Assembly (NCBI RefSeq): GCF_030272615.1
Contig: NC_081414.1
Coordinates: forward strand, 337,020,002-337,084,001
Source of the DNA: Cryptomeria japonica
Taxonomy: Eukaryota; Streptophyta; Pinopsida; Cupressales; Cupressaceae
DNA length: 64,000 nucleotides
Direction of reading: 5' to 3'
Position 1 is the stretch's first letter. Each line of letters begins with the position of its first letter. The notes under the pieces are model-generated. The model ran no database searches, was not told where the DNA came from, and saw only the letters and a list, made by a program, of their open reading frames with translations. Positions 22,400 to 33,900 of this stretch are shown here, one piece after another. Made by a program: the position numbers and the translations under genes.

Positions 22400-24239
22400 A
22401 GATATAAATTCCTGAAAAAATAAACAAAAAGCATATAAAGTCCTAAAAATAAAATTAAAAAAAATCAATAAAAAGCATATAAAATCCAAAAAAAATATAA
22501 TAAATTTAGATGGTGAAAACCTGGTAAACAGGCACTATCTAAAAAGTGAGTCCCTCCATCTATGAGATTACTTTGCGCACCTATCCACTCCATCCTATCA
22601 CATCTATCACCTCCATCCTATCGTAGTTTATCCATTTTGTCTTTCGCATCCATTTTCTCTGAACCATTTAGCAAGAAATATGTAGCTTGCCAACAGTTAT
22701 CAATCTTTGACATACTTGTCATAGTCACTGTCTTAGATTTTAGCAAAATCAATCATATCTGCATTTTAATCCCACCATGGTTTGGATCTTGATCAATTCA
22801 TACATCGATAATAAATTTTTGTTTCCACTGGGGGCAAAATCCTAATTTCTTTTTGCTAAGGTTATCTTTTGGATCTTTGAGAATCCCAAAACATTCAAAA
22901 AACTTAAAAAAAAACCAAAAACACCTAGGATTTTGAAATAGATAACGAGCAAATAAAGCAACGAAAATCAAGGCATTTCATCAACAACTGAATCATGCAA
23001 CTCAGAAACCAATGAATTAACAAGTAATAAAGGATTATTAAAGATCATTCATCAAAGATGATTATATCAGTTAATGACCATAAGAACATGTGAATAACAT
23101 GCAAGATTCAGTGTTTATATCTTGATTTTATTGTTAATCATGTACTCTATGCAACTCAAGGATGTCCATGACTACAGAAGCTATGATGGGGCATGATTAT
23201 TTTCTTTGATTGCTATCTGTGGTTTATCTCTTACTATGGTATGTACTTGTCTCAGGATATGATCGGCAAAAGATCAAGGAGGATGTTCCAAGTCATGCAT
23301 GAAAGGGGATAATCCTTGTCTATTCTGCAAGTAATACTCAAGTCAACTTGATCCATTATATCAAGTTGCTTGTATTAACTTGCTATATCAAAATCCATGT
23401 AAGGAATACTCAGGTCATCTTTAATCATTATGTCAATTTGCTTGTATTTTCTCACAACATTTTAAAGCTCAATGATGAAATCAAGCACTATTACAAAATA
23501 GCATATGAAGAATGGCAGTACAATTTTTAGTTAGATCATTTTATTAGCTCAGTATTCATCTACATTATAAGCATTCATGGTTAGTTGCATTATAAACATA
23601 TCATTTTATTAACAGATCAACGGTCATAAATAAAGATTGAGTATACTTGGACAAAAAAAAAAAAAATTGCATTTAATCATTATAGGTGCATTCATTTTTA
23701 GAAACATTTTAATCATCATCCATTTCATTTAGTTGCATTTAAATTATTGTATTAGTTTGCATTCAATTAAGTGCATTTTTATTCATCATCATTATAGTTT
23801 GCATTATCATTCCATTAACGATCATTTAGTTGCATCTTTGCATTTAGATTCATGATCATTATAAACATTACATTTAAAAATACAAAAACATTTCATATAG
23901 ATCATTTGTATTTACATCATCATAAGCATTAAAGCAATCATTCATTTGCATTTCCATATAGATCATTGCATTTGCATCATTTAAGTTAGTAATCATTTTC
24001 ATTTGCATCCAAGATCATCAAAATTGAAAATCAAAAACATTTATCATTGGATCATGTCAATCATTATCATAAAGAAAGAAAATATCATAATAGCATCCAT
24101 ATAATCACTACATCCATATCATCATCAAATAGAATAACATGCATAATAAAGATCATCATATAGAGTCCATGCCTGCATATAAAACAATAAAAAGTCCAAG
24201 TATATAATGATATCAGATAAACAATACAAGTGCCTCCAC
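22400..24239 (+). other. Ty3 3' non-coding region, possibly including the 3' LTR start
   Basis: No coding region is visible. A purine-rich candidate priming tract, CTGGGGGCAAAA, lies at 22829-22840, and another, GAAAGGGGATAA, near 23302. Bases 23640-24120 are low-complexity (GCATTT, ATCATT and CATTTAG repeats). I cannot fix the first base of the 3' LTR. It must lie left of 25803, and the equivalent of the 5' LTR start is deleted, so no comparison is possible. Confidence 0.45.
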
Positions 24240-25151
24240 ATCAAGTCATGACTCTCCTGTACCACTACCACTTGACTCTATCCATCTCTATGGCTGTGGG
24301 TGAGAAGATCCTCTAGATGTTTATCTCCCATGCTCACCACTCCTCTGAGGAGGTCCCATGACCCCACCACTGCTAGTGTCCATCAACATGGTAGTATGAT
24401 AACTACCTACTCTCTAGCTATTTGAAACTACCTCCTCATATTATCGTCACCAGTGGGAAGTCTCCTTCCCAGCTCGAACTAATTCTCTAACAGTGTCAGC
24501 TGAGAGAGTACCTGATCAAACCTGCTGAATGTGATCAAGAAGGCCCTGAGTATCCCGTTGTCTCCTAACAACTCTATCCCTCTCAGTCATAAGAGTCTGC
24601 ACCTATGCTCAAAGCTAATCAATCTGTGCTCTAAGATTGTCAATGGTCTTCTGCTCTGGCACATCATGCTCTGGTGCATCTTGCTCTAGCAAATCCTACT
24701 GTGGTGCATGAACCCCAATCCCCTCCTCACCACCAACCTATCCAACTATTGGAATCTCGATCCAAATAACTCTGTAAACTCGTCATCTAATCAGGGGAAC
24801 ATGATCCTCTATATCCTCATCATCTCCACCATCCACTGCAATAACCCTAGGATCTGGCTGAATCTGTCCAAAATCAATGCCTCTCCTGCAACCCCCATCC
24901 AGTCCAGTCACCCTTCCTCCTCCTGTCAATGGCAACCCTCTCGGTAATCTCATACCTTCCCTAAGATGATCCCTCCCAATCTATCAAACATCCCTCCCAC
25001 CCATAGGACGTGGTCTCCCAATCCTGCCAACCAGTCCAAACGGTTCTCCATGGACTCTCAAGAGACCTCCCTTCTGTCTAGGTCTCCTACCACCATCACC
25101 ACCCTCATTTCTACCTCCCCTGGCCTCCCAAGCAGCTCTGAGCTCTCATCT

Positions 25152-26262
25152 TCATCTCCTAAAAACTAGATCATCAGAATCATCATCCTCATCTCCTAAG
25201 CTAGGAGGAGGATCTGCTGGATCAGTAATATGAGGAAATGGATGAGATAGTATATACTGAGCATACTCTGCTGTAACCCTAGCATCAAGAATGTGCAATC
25301 TCATATCATAAGCTACTCTCAGAGTAGCAACAAACTCTGCATGAGCAATCTCAAATGATAACAAAGGTCCCCAATCTCGTCTATCTTTGTATCGTCGAGC
25401 ATATATTGTCACACAAGTAGGCATAGGCTGTATGATACCAAACTGTCTCAGAATGTGACTAATCAACTATCGCTCAACAATGTAAGGAGTTCAATCAATG
25501 AGATATCTACTCTGCATGATAAATGGTAATGTCTGTGCATCATCCATCCATGGCTCACAATCAACATATGGTCTCCAAGTAATGCTATCCAATGAATCAA
25601 GCACCCACCACCAATACTCCATCTTACCTAGCTTATGTTGAGTAAGGATACTTGCATAAAAATATACATATGGCTACCTCTCTCCATGAACTCTATGATG
25701 GATAGGCCAAGTAATAGCAATGTGCTCCCAGCACCAGATCTGCAGTAAAGTGCATCCTGTAGACAAACTCACACTCTGATCATACACCACCTGATGAAGA
25801 TCATGATATAAATGTGCCAACATACAAACACCCCAAGCATATCGAGTATGATCCTGCATCATACTCAAGAGAATCTCATTCCATCCAACCAAAAAACCTT
25901 GCGATTGCCTATTAAGACATATAAATCCTCCAATCAGACCAGCAAGAATAATGGGAAGAGCCTCGTAATACATCACCATATCCACCCATCGGATCTCTCC
26001 TCTACCAATGCTATCATCAACAAACATGGCTCTGCAAGCCTCTATACCAACATGATCCTGAAAATCATACTACACTAGCTCGCCAGTTATTGGGATGTGT
26101 AGAATCCTATAGGCATCCTCAAGAGTCACACTAATCTCACCCATAGGCAGGTGGAAAGTGTTATGCTCGCTATGCCATCTCTTGGCTAACACCGTCAACA
26201 ATCCTCTATTATGCGTAATATCGGGCATATACAACAAATGGCATAAACCACATGCATCTATA
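25152..26262 (-). pseudogene. Antisense Plant Mobile Domain gene relic in 3' LTR
   Basis: Reverse-strand frames give a nearly complete plant mobile domain (PF10536). In order they read LYMPDITHN, TFHLPMGEISVTLEDAYRIL, ITGELV (stop) YDFQDHVG, GGFICLNRQSQGFLVGW, HTRYAWGVCMLAHLYHDL, GCTLLQIWCWEHI, then after a TAA RQFGIIQPMPTCV near 25430. The order and spacing match PMD proteins. An acidic tail (DEDDDSDD) ends the frame. About four stops break it: after GELV, after VHGER, and two near 25470-25500. Upstream, to about 24240, proline/serine-rich reverse frames may be a C-terminal extension. Cellular PMD proteins such as MAIN affect silencing and genome stability; any role in this element is unknown. 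It is encoded opposite to gag-pol. Confidence 0.8.
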
Positions 26263-26349
26263 TGTCTAACCTCTATTTATGTCAACTCTAGCACTAAATG
26301 ACGCATTGCTGGTAATTTCTCCTGACACTAGAGAACATCAAGTTTCTCC

Positions 26350-26638
26350 AATTTATCAAAAGAAATAAATCAATCTATCAAATCAAACTAAAGCAATCTA
26401 TGCTATCAATCTATCAAATCAAACTAAAGCAATTTATGCTATTAATCTATCAAATCAAATTGAAGCAATCTATGCTATCTATCTATCAAATCAAACTGAA
26501 GCAATCTATGTTATCTATCTATCAAATCAAACTAAAGCAATCTATGCTATCAATCTATCAAATCAAACTGAAGCAATCTATGCTATCTATCTATCTATCA
26601 AATCAAATTGAAGCAACTTATGCTATCAACTCATTTTA
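26350..26638. repeat. 36-bp minisatellite in 3' LTR
   Basis: Counterpart of 4185-4495, with about seven or eight imperfect units of CTATCAAATCAAACT(G/A)AAGC plus AATCTATGCTATC and some TATC slippage. Shorter ATCAAGCAATCT repeats continue to about 26890. Confidence 0.85.
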
Positions 26639-27019
26639 AAACCTATCAATTGTGGTTTTCTATCAATCATTGAGTTCACTCAAAACTCTTCTAATCTCTT
26701 ACATCAGAAACTAAATCGGTTTCTTAGAACTACTCACACAATCAAGCAATCTATCAATCAATCAAGCTAATCAAGCAATCTATCAATCAATCAAGCTAAT
26801 AAAGCAATTTATCAAGCTATCAAGCAATCAAGCAATCAAGCCAATCACACAATCAATCTATCAAATCAATCAATCTATCTATCTATCCAACAAATCACTC
26901 AATCAAGTCCCTATTTCATCATCAATACGTATTAAACATGTTAAATCTAATCATCAAAGTGATTTTTAGCCTTTGCACTTATCAAAAACATCAAATTTGA
27001 GTAAAAGCTCTATCCTATT

Positions 27020-27315
27020 GAACATTTGCGCTAAACTACAACAAATGCACTAAATCTAAAGGCATTTGCACAAAACCAGTGCATATGCGCTATTCTATTG
27101 AGAATTTGCGCTAAATCTACAAGCATATGCACAAACCCATGCAAAAGCACTACCTTATTAAGCAAAAGCGCTAACAAATGAAACATTTGCGCTATCCTAT
27201 TCATAAGCGCTGACATCCTTAACATATGTGCTAACAAAAATAACATTTTCGCTAAAACATGCAAATGCACTAATCCTAATTGCATATGCACTAAAACAAA
27301 TTACAAAAGCACTAA
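27020..27315. repeat. Degenerate ATTTGCGCTAA/GCAAAAGCGCTAAC array in 3' LTR
   Basis: Counterpart of 4835-5115. GCAAAAGCGCTAAC at 27162-27175 is the clearest unit. It is complementary to leader motifs at 6868-7135. The reverse open frame 27031-27291 is a product of the repeat. Confidence 0.75.
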
Positions 27316-27991
27316 TCTAACACCGAAAAAAAAAAAATTCAAAAAATTCAAAAAAACGTGCTAAAAACATGAAAAGTCAAATGAAAAGTTGAAAACAAAG
27401 CTCAGGATAAGATACCTACTAGATATTCATACTCTCCAGGTCGCTGATAACGTTGAACATGGGAATCACCATTTCGCCACCTCAACAAGAATATTTTTTT
27501 TACAAGCTGACAAGGATAACAATGAAATTAAAATTAGCCTTGGTTAATTTTATAATTACTATTTGAATAGTAATTAATTTCAATGGGGCAATGTAATTTG
27601 TTATTTTTTCACAAATGAATTTAATTGACCATAAGTTTATCAAATTATCATGAGATTAATTGTTCAAACCATAATTTTCAATAATTTCACGATCAATCTC
27701 TTGAGGGGGCACACAATCAAGATTTTCAATCTCTATCAGGCACATTATCAAGACTTGATTTAATCTTTAAAACAATGTTGTCTCGACATCATTTCAAAGA
27801 GGGGCAAAATGTATACACATAAAAATGGCTATGAGCAATTAAATAAATATTTTATATTTATTTAATAATTATTCTTCTATTAAATAGTTAATTTAAAAAG
27901 ATTAATTAATTTAATTCATTTCGTGTCTTTCTATTAATTAAAGTAATTGAAATATTTTATTAATCAATTCATTTATCCTATTCCTCTAAAT

Positions 27992-28126
27992 AATTAAATA
28001 TCTAATATTTAATTATTCTTCTAATCAAGTCAATTAAATATCTAATATTTAATTATCTCCTTCAAACAATTAAATATCTAATATTTAATTATCTCCTTCA
28101 AACAATTAAATATCTAATATTTAATG
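27992..28126. repeat. 36-bp palindromic AT-rich repeat, four copies
   Basis: Copies of AATTAAATATCTAATATTTA(ATT) start at 27992, 28032, 28068 and 28104, with spacings of 40, 36 and 36 bp. Each unit has near-perfect inverted arms (AATTAAATAT / ATATTTAATT). The 5' LTR has only two copies (5785, 5825), so the array expanded or contracted after insertion. Confidence 0.85.
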
Positions 28127-28589
28127 GTTATTCTCCTATCCTATAGTCTCAAATATTAAGTAATTCTCAAAATTATTTAATCCCTTTTCCAACTCACCCT
28201 CCATCTCCACTTCATCTTTCCTTTGCCAACTCATCAAACATGTGGCTCAGGAAATTAATATTTCTTAAATATTAATTCATCATTTATCTTCAACCTTCAA
28301 AATTAATGAATATTGTGTATGTACACATATTTCATAGCCATTTCCTATATTCTCTCCAACACCCCCTACATCTTAGGAAGGACTTGAGTCCACTTGTCCT
28401 CTCATGCCTAAATTTCCTCCAACCATCCCTAGATTCCCTCGGTCAGCAACCTAGTCAAGGTGAGATGAGTGACACTTGTCTTCTCCTTCGCCCTTTCTCT
28501 CAACCTTCACCTTTGCTCACAACCATCCAAATCTGTAGAACTGATCAGGACCGTTGATTTGAGCCACATCATCTAATCCTCTCAAGGTC

Positions 28590-28597
28590 TATAAAAT
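28590..28597 (+). promoter_or_regulatory. TATA box of the Ty3 3' LTR
   Basis: TATAAAAT in the same context as 6311-6317 of the 5' LTR, between CTCAAGGTC and CAAGAGCTTC. Confidence 0.5.
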
Positions 28598-29006
28598 CAA
28601 GAGCTTCAGTTGAGAGAGAGTGAGACTTCAAGAGTCCTCAAATTAATCATATGCATCCGTGAGTTTTTGAAGCAAATAGAAATAGCAATAACAATTATCA
28701 TATAGCATAATCATGTAGTATTTGCATATCATAGTATCAGTTAACTACAAGTTATCAGTCCATTCTTCATATGCCATCTTGGAAGCCATCAGTGCATTGT
28801 CTGAGAGCACACCATCTGCAACCAAGAATAGTGGAGTTAGAACACAATGAGACATAAGCCATGAAGGTAATATTAGTATTTTATTTCATATGTACTTCAT
28901 GTAGTTTCATTGGTTGAATTTGGATTTCTTGTAGTATTTCCATTTGTATTTTGTGAAACTAACTTATTACATGTAGCATTATGATGATGAAATTCAAGTC
29001 GACACA

Positions 29007-29900
29007 TAGACATTTCAAATTCATTCTACATCTCTTCAACAAATTTCTTACATAGACAATCATTTCGTCCAAAGATAATGTCATCAACAAAAACTTCAAC
29101 AATAAAGATATTATTATGATCAATCTTGAAATAAAGATTACTGTCAACAATACCTTTATTGATTCCAAGCTTCATCAAATACTTATCCAATCTGGCATAC
29201 CAAGCTCTAAGGGCTTGCTTCAATCCATACAATGCTTTATTCAATCGGCAAACCATGTTCATTTCATCTGTTAGCTAAAATCCATCTAGTTGCTCAATGC
29301 AAACTTCTTCCAATTCTCCATTAAGAAAGGTTGATTTGACATCCATCTGATAAACCTTGAAATCTTTGTGAGCAGCATATGTAGGAAATAATCTAAGAAC
29401 TTCAATTCTAGCCACTGAAGCAAAAGTTTCCTCATAGTCAATTCGTTCCATATGTGAATAACCTTTACAAACAAGTCTAGCTTTATTTCGGACAACTTCA
29501 CCCTATTTATTCAACTTATTCTGGAATACCTATTTAGTTCCAATTAGATTTTTATTCTTAGGTCTAGGAACAAGACTCCATGTATTATTTTTCTCAATCT
29601 GATTCAATTCTTCTTCCATAGCTTTAATCCAATTTTTATCTTTGCAAGCTTCATCAACATTCTTAAGCTTAATCTTAGAAATCAAACAAATTTCTTCAGC
29701 AAGTCTTCTTTTAGTCATCACATCTTTATTCTTATCATCAATAATCTGATTTTCTAAATGATTCAACCTTACATACTTGAGATTTTTAGGATTTTCTTGA
29801 ATTTCAGGTTCTTGAACTCTCTCTTCTACATTAACATCTGCAATTTTTCCTTGATTCTCTATCTTTTCTAGATCAACTTGAACTTGATTCTACATTGGCT
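29007..29900 (-). pseudogene. Copia B reverse transcriptase, C-terminal end missing
   Basis: The reverse-strand frames include CRLNKALYGLKQALRAWYAR, IFIVEVFVDDIIFGRND (FVDD in place of YVDD, with both aspartates kept) and, upstream, KNWIKAMEEELNQIEKNNTW. The gene is split over at least three frames with stops. It stops at 29007, where the Ty3 insertion begins. The lost part, about 0.5 kb including the RT end and RNase H start, does not reappear on the other side of the Ty3 element. Confidence 0.85.
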
Positions 29901-30004
29901 TCCATTCATCTAAACTAGTATCCTAATCATCAGAATCATATTTGCAAGATCTAATCTGTCTTATATTACCTTCATCAACCTTCACATTATCATTTTCAAC
30001 CATT

Positions 30005-30800
30005 TTTCTCAATCCTTTATTATAACACCAACATGCCTTACTTTTAGTAGAATAACCAAGAAAGATTCCTTCATCACATCTAGCATCAAACTTTCCAATA
30101 TCTTTATCTCTTTTGATATAGCATTAATTGCCAAAAATTCTGAAATATCTAATAGTAGGAGCATGACCAAACCATAACTCATAAGGAGTCTTACTAGTAT
30201 CACCTTTGACATTTACTTGGTTAAGAGCTTATATAGAAGTACTCATCACTTCTCTCCAAAATATATGTGGAGCATTTCTTTCAATCATCATGGTTCTAGT
30301 AGCTTCTTGAATTGTTCTATTCTTCCTCTCCACAACATCATTTGTTGTGGTGTCCTAAGAGAAGATAACTATATCTTAACTCTATGCTCTTCATAGTATG
30401 CATTAAACTCACCCGAAGTGAATTCTCCACCTCTATCAGATCTCAGACACTTCAGCTTCATTCCAGTCTCAATTTCAACTCTAGCTTTGAAAATTTTGAA
30501 CTTTTCCAATGCTTCAGACTTCTCCCTTAAGAAAGTAACCCACATAATTATTGAATAGTCATAAATCAACAAAATGAAATACCTGTCACCCTGCAAGCTT
30601 CTCACTCTAGAAGGACCACATAGATCAATAGGCACAAGATCCAACAATCCATTAGAATTATACTATTTTCTCTTATAAGTAACTCTTGTCTTCTTTCCTA
30701 TTTGACATTCCTTACATACCAGATTAGAAGGTTTTATTAACTTTGGTAGATCTCTTACTGCCTGAGTAGAACTTATCTTAACCATGCAATCAAAGATTAC
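30005..30800 (-). pseudogene. Copia B integrase
   Basis: Reverse-strand segments include VCKECQIGKKTRVTYK (zinc-binding CXXC), then DLVPIDLCGPSRVRSLQG (first Asp), LIYDYSIIMWVTFLREKSEA and LRSDRGGEFTSGEF (second Asp). The segment containing the Glu is beyond a frame change near 30360. C-terminal segments from about 30010 to 30210 are scrambled across frames. The order relative to RT and protease is the Copia order (integrase before RT). Confidence 0.8.
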
Positions 30801-30999
30801 ACAACACATCCTTTTATGCCATAACCAAATTTCAGTAATATGAGCAATCAAACAACTTTTACCACCAACATTCAAGTGAAAGATATTAACTTTAGTCTTT
30901 GTACCTGATGCAATCTCAGTTCGAGAGCTACTCAAGATCTCACATTTACCATAAGTTGAATTGCAAGCTATATCCCTTATAAACCATCTGACCAACACT

Positions 31000-31581
31000 C
31001 AAAAGATCATGCTTTAAACCTTCAACATACAATAAATCATCAATATTATGCTTACCATCAAGAGAAATAGAACCTCTACCATGGATTACATAAGCTTTTT
31101 AATCTCCAAATATTACTATACCACCATCATACCTTTCCAAGTTCACAAATTTACTCTTATCACCTATCATATGATGAGAACAACCACTATCAATTACCCA
31201 TTCATCTTTCTCCTTAACTTTAGCAGCTAAAGATTTCTCTTTATTAATGCAACTTGTAGAATATGTAGTTACAGGATCATCTTCCTTGATAGAAATGAAC
31301 ACAAATTCATATCTTGAATTTCCCTCATCCAACTCATCATCTATCACACCTTCATTAGCAACATAATAACACTTCTTTTGATATTTAAGCTTATATGTCT
31401 TAAATAGATTCTTAGGATTTCTATCTATTTCCGGACACCTTGATGCAAAATGTCCCATCTTTACATGAAAAACATTTAAGAGGTAATTTCCTTTCATACT
31501 TATCGACACCTTTAGGCAATCTTCTAGAAATAAGCGCTTCAATCTCCTCAAGCTCTCTTTCTTCATTTTCCATCTCTTCCA

Positions 31582-31613
<32 letters not shown>

Positions 31614-31720
31614 ATCTACATACTCTTTTAGAACTTTCTCTCAGATCATATCTCTGCTTCCTAAAAATAGTAGCTTTGAATGTAAATTTAGTCTTTGAAA
31701 GAGTCTCCAAACTCACTCAA
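31000..31720 (-). pseudogene. Copia B protease and gag C-terminus
   Basis: One reverse-strand frame (31099-31716) carries the gag C-terminus, a damaged zinc knuckle of which only GHFASRC remains, and the protease motif WVIDSGCSHHMIGDKSKF with the catalytic D-S-G intact, followed by FGD. A CT/CA microsatellite interrupts the gag part at 31581-31612. Confidence 0.8.
31581..31612. repeat. Compound microsatellite (CT)n(CA)n
   Basis: About nine CT units followed by about seven CA units, in the Copia B gag region. Read on the reverse strand it encodes VCVCERERER in the open frame, so repeat growth has distorted the gag sequence. Confidence 0.9.
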
Positions 31721-32287
31721 CTCAAAAGCAACAAGCTTACCAACCAACATATCTCTTATCACATTTTTCACATTCTGGATCTCATCAATAGCAACAAATT
31801 TATGCTTGTAAGAAGGATGCAAGGATCTCAACACCTTAGCAACAATTTTAGACTCTTCAAGGACTCCATCAACACATCTAATTTTGCACATAAGCTATTC
31901 AATTTTTTCATAGAAGAAGTAATATTCTCATCTTCACCCATCTTCAAATTCTTATACTTTCCTTTCAAGCTTTGCAACTTAGCACCTTTCACATGACGGT
32001 CACCTTCATGCAAGGTCTCCAGCTTTACCCAAATCTCATGAGCGGTTTCAAGATCCATCACATTAATTATTTCAAAATCTAACAAGGCACTCAACAATGC
32101 TTCCTTGGCTCTAATATTGTATTTAGCTTCCTTCAACTCATCTAGTGTAGAAGGACCATTTTGAGGGACATTATAGAAATTCTTATTGATCTTCTAATAC
32201 TCTTGTCCAATGCATCTAGCTCTTCCATAGAGTGTAGTTCATTCCATCAAATCTCAAACTATCCTTCTTGAAAGAAAAGGTTGTCAT
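31721..32287 (-). pseudogene. gag: Copia B gag, N-terminal and middle part
   Basis: The reverse-strand ATG at 32287 (MTTFSFKKDSLRFDG) follows the primer site by 42 bp, the usual spacing here. Frame 31828-32136 carries the UBN2-type gag body, including DLETAHEIWVKLETLHEGD, KGKYKNLKMGEDENI and a continuation in frame 31688-31891 (LRSLHPSYKHKFVAIDEIQN). Stops and shifts separate these parts. Confidence 0.8.
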
Positions 32288-32329
32288 CCTAGATCTCCTC
32301 AAGCAATCAAGATTCTTCCAAATGATCTA

Positions 32330-32341
32330 GCTCTGATACCA
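32330..32341 (-). other. Primer-binding site of Copia B
   Basis: On the reverse strand this is TGGTATCAGAGC, a perfect initiator-Met-tRNA primer site, 2 bp inside the LTR edge at 32344. Confidence 0.9.
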
Positions 32342-32343
32342 AT

Positions 32344-33731
32344 TGTTGGAAATAATGTAGCAAACTGAGATGAGGGCAAATTAGTTTGCACCAAAACTTC
32401 AACAACTTAAACCATAAAATAGATCTGATGATTAACAATTAAAGTATGAAACATCACCACATCAATAACACACAACACCAGAAATTTTGATGTGGAAAAC
32501 TCGGTTAAGGGAAAAACCATAGTGGGAACCTACCCATAATGAGATAATACCCTGTTAGGAGCAAATGCAAATATTACAATGGGAATGCATATGCATTCAA
32601 GCACATTGCCTAGAGATCACTGCTCAAAATAAGAAACCCATAAAGGCTACAACCTTTAGGGAAGGCTCACTGCCTCACATGAAGTCTCAACGACTTATAA
32701 AAACATTCAGACTATAATCCAAATTGCATAAGATGTGAAAATAACATCTCCATATGCCTGAGTACAGTTCCGATAAGCACACAGTCTTCTCTGCAACACT
32801 TCTCTTCTCCACACTTCAAAAAGATAAAATCACTTGTTCGCACATCCAACTCAATCATTCACTCACATATACAACACAAACACTCATAGACATACATCTT
32901 ACAAGATTATTACATATATTTATACAAACCCTTCAACCTATATTTCAAGGTTGGCTAAAACCTCAATACAAATTACAAAATAATATCGTTACATGCTACA
33001 ACAATACATGCGGACCAAAAAATTATCAACTACGACATAGTCTAGACCCAAATCAATATTGCAAACATGCAACACCTCCAACAATCATGACTTGATCATC
33101 CACAACACATTACAACCACCAAGAATATCACATAACATGAAGAAAATCACCAAACAAGGAAAATCTTAAATAACGTGTACAATAATCAATGTGGACCACC
33201 AATACACATAAAACACAATTAAAAGACACTCACAAGCAACATGAATTGCATTGCAACATCTGCAATAAATTTGATTAATAGAATCATCATCATTTCTCTA
33301 TCGGAGCTCAAGAACATCAAAATAACTAACTGTCAACCTGAAAGATTCACTTGTGGATATCCAAATATTGAACCAAGCTAATGGAGGACACACATCAACA
33401 TCCATAACACATTCCACACATCCACAACCAAATATATAACAATTCCAAAGAAATACAAAACACAAACCAAAATACCAAATAACATGACTAATTGCATAAC
33501 ATCCTCAATACCAGATCTCATAACACAATCACATCATCATACAAACATCTGCAAATGGGAATGAACCATCTAAAGACAACATACCATAAACTCTTTAAAC
33601 TACATCAACTCATCCAATCAAATTGCAACACTAAAATACATAGAAAAATTTCCAACAATCTCTTCATCAATAACCTCCACATATGTCATATATGTTGACA
33701 TCAATGACAACATATCAACCAATATCCAACA
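32344..33731 (-). repeat. 5' LTR of Copia B
   Basis: 1,388 bp; on the reverse strand it starts TGTTGGATATTGG and ends in CAACA-type sequence next to the primer site. It pairs with 387-2995 and belongs to the same family as 54603-56040. The open frame 32754-33095 recurs in the partner and is not a gene. Confidence 0.9.
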
Positions 33732-33736
33732 ATGAC

Positions 33737-33900
33737 TACCTACATGGGCCAATAGAGAAAACAACAAGGCCAAAAAAAATGCTAAGGTAGGAAGCCTTAA
33801 GGGTTTATGGTTTATGGTTTAGGGAAAAATATAGGGTTTAGCCATTGATTATTTCTTAGATCGGTTATTTTTATGGCTAAGGTTGACATAGGAAATGTCA
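33737..33900 (-). repeat. Left LTR of element R, part 2
   Basis: It matches 37872-38039 and continues the repeat interrupted at 247. The end TGTCA (plus strand) would be TGACA at the start of the LTR in element orientation. Confidence 0.6.

Larger units (their letters stand above)
3654..29006 (+). mobile_element. Giant Tat/Ogre-like Ty3 retrotransposon inserted in Copia B
   Basis: This forward-strand element is about 25.4 kb as it stands and about 19.4 kb without the Copia insertion. The order is 5' LTR (left end lost), primer site, 2.2-kb leader, gag, protease, long linker, RT, RNase H, second RNase H, integrase, non-coding region and 3' LTR. The right border is sharp: 29006/29007 passes from the LTR end ...GTCGACACA into Copia B RT. 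The left border at 3654 lies mid-LTR and abuts Copia B RNase H, so a deletion removed the 5' LTR start plus about 0.5 kb of host element. The dual RNase H and the DGG-type protease point to the Tat group. Its LTRs are unusual in carrying an antisense Plant Mobile Domain relic. Confidence 0.85.
25803..29006 (+). repeat. 3' LTR of the Ty3 element (part matched to the 5' LTR)
   Basis: It is co-linear with 3654-6740 and ends GTCGACACA at 29006. It contains the antisense PMD relic, the 36-bp array (26350-26638), the GCGC array (27020-27315), four copies of the AT-rich palindrome and a TATA box at 28590-28597. The full LTR extends further left, beyond what the truncated partner can show, so its length exceeds 3.2 kb. 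After 29006 the sequence is Copia B RT; the adjacent 5 bp, TAGAC, are the expected target duplication, but the left copy is deleted. Confidence 0.8.
248..33731 (-). mobile_element. Copia element B, composite and heavily nested
   Basis: This is a reverse-strand Ty1/Copia retrotransposon inserted into the left LTR of element R. The flanking 5-bp duplications are ATGAT (243-247) and ATGAC (33732-33736), differing by one base. The right end has a normal 5' LTR (32344-33731), primer site and gag start. The left end is abnormal: a 28-bp LTR tip, a gag-start fragment, a primer site, and then a full LTR that is itself followed by the purine tract and RNase H. Two elements therefore once shared one LTR. 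The body is split by the Ty3 element at 3654-29006, and about 0.5 kb of RT/RNase H is missing at that break. All genes are degraded. The nested order gives relative ages: B is younger than R and older than the Ty3 insertion. Confidence 0.8.

Noticed and set aside
27031-27291. Hydrophobic reverse open frame suggesting a membrane peptide
   Set aside because: It is a reading of the degenerate GCGC array and is absent as an open frame in the partner LTR.
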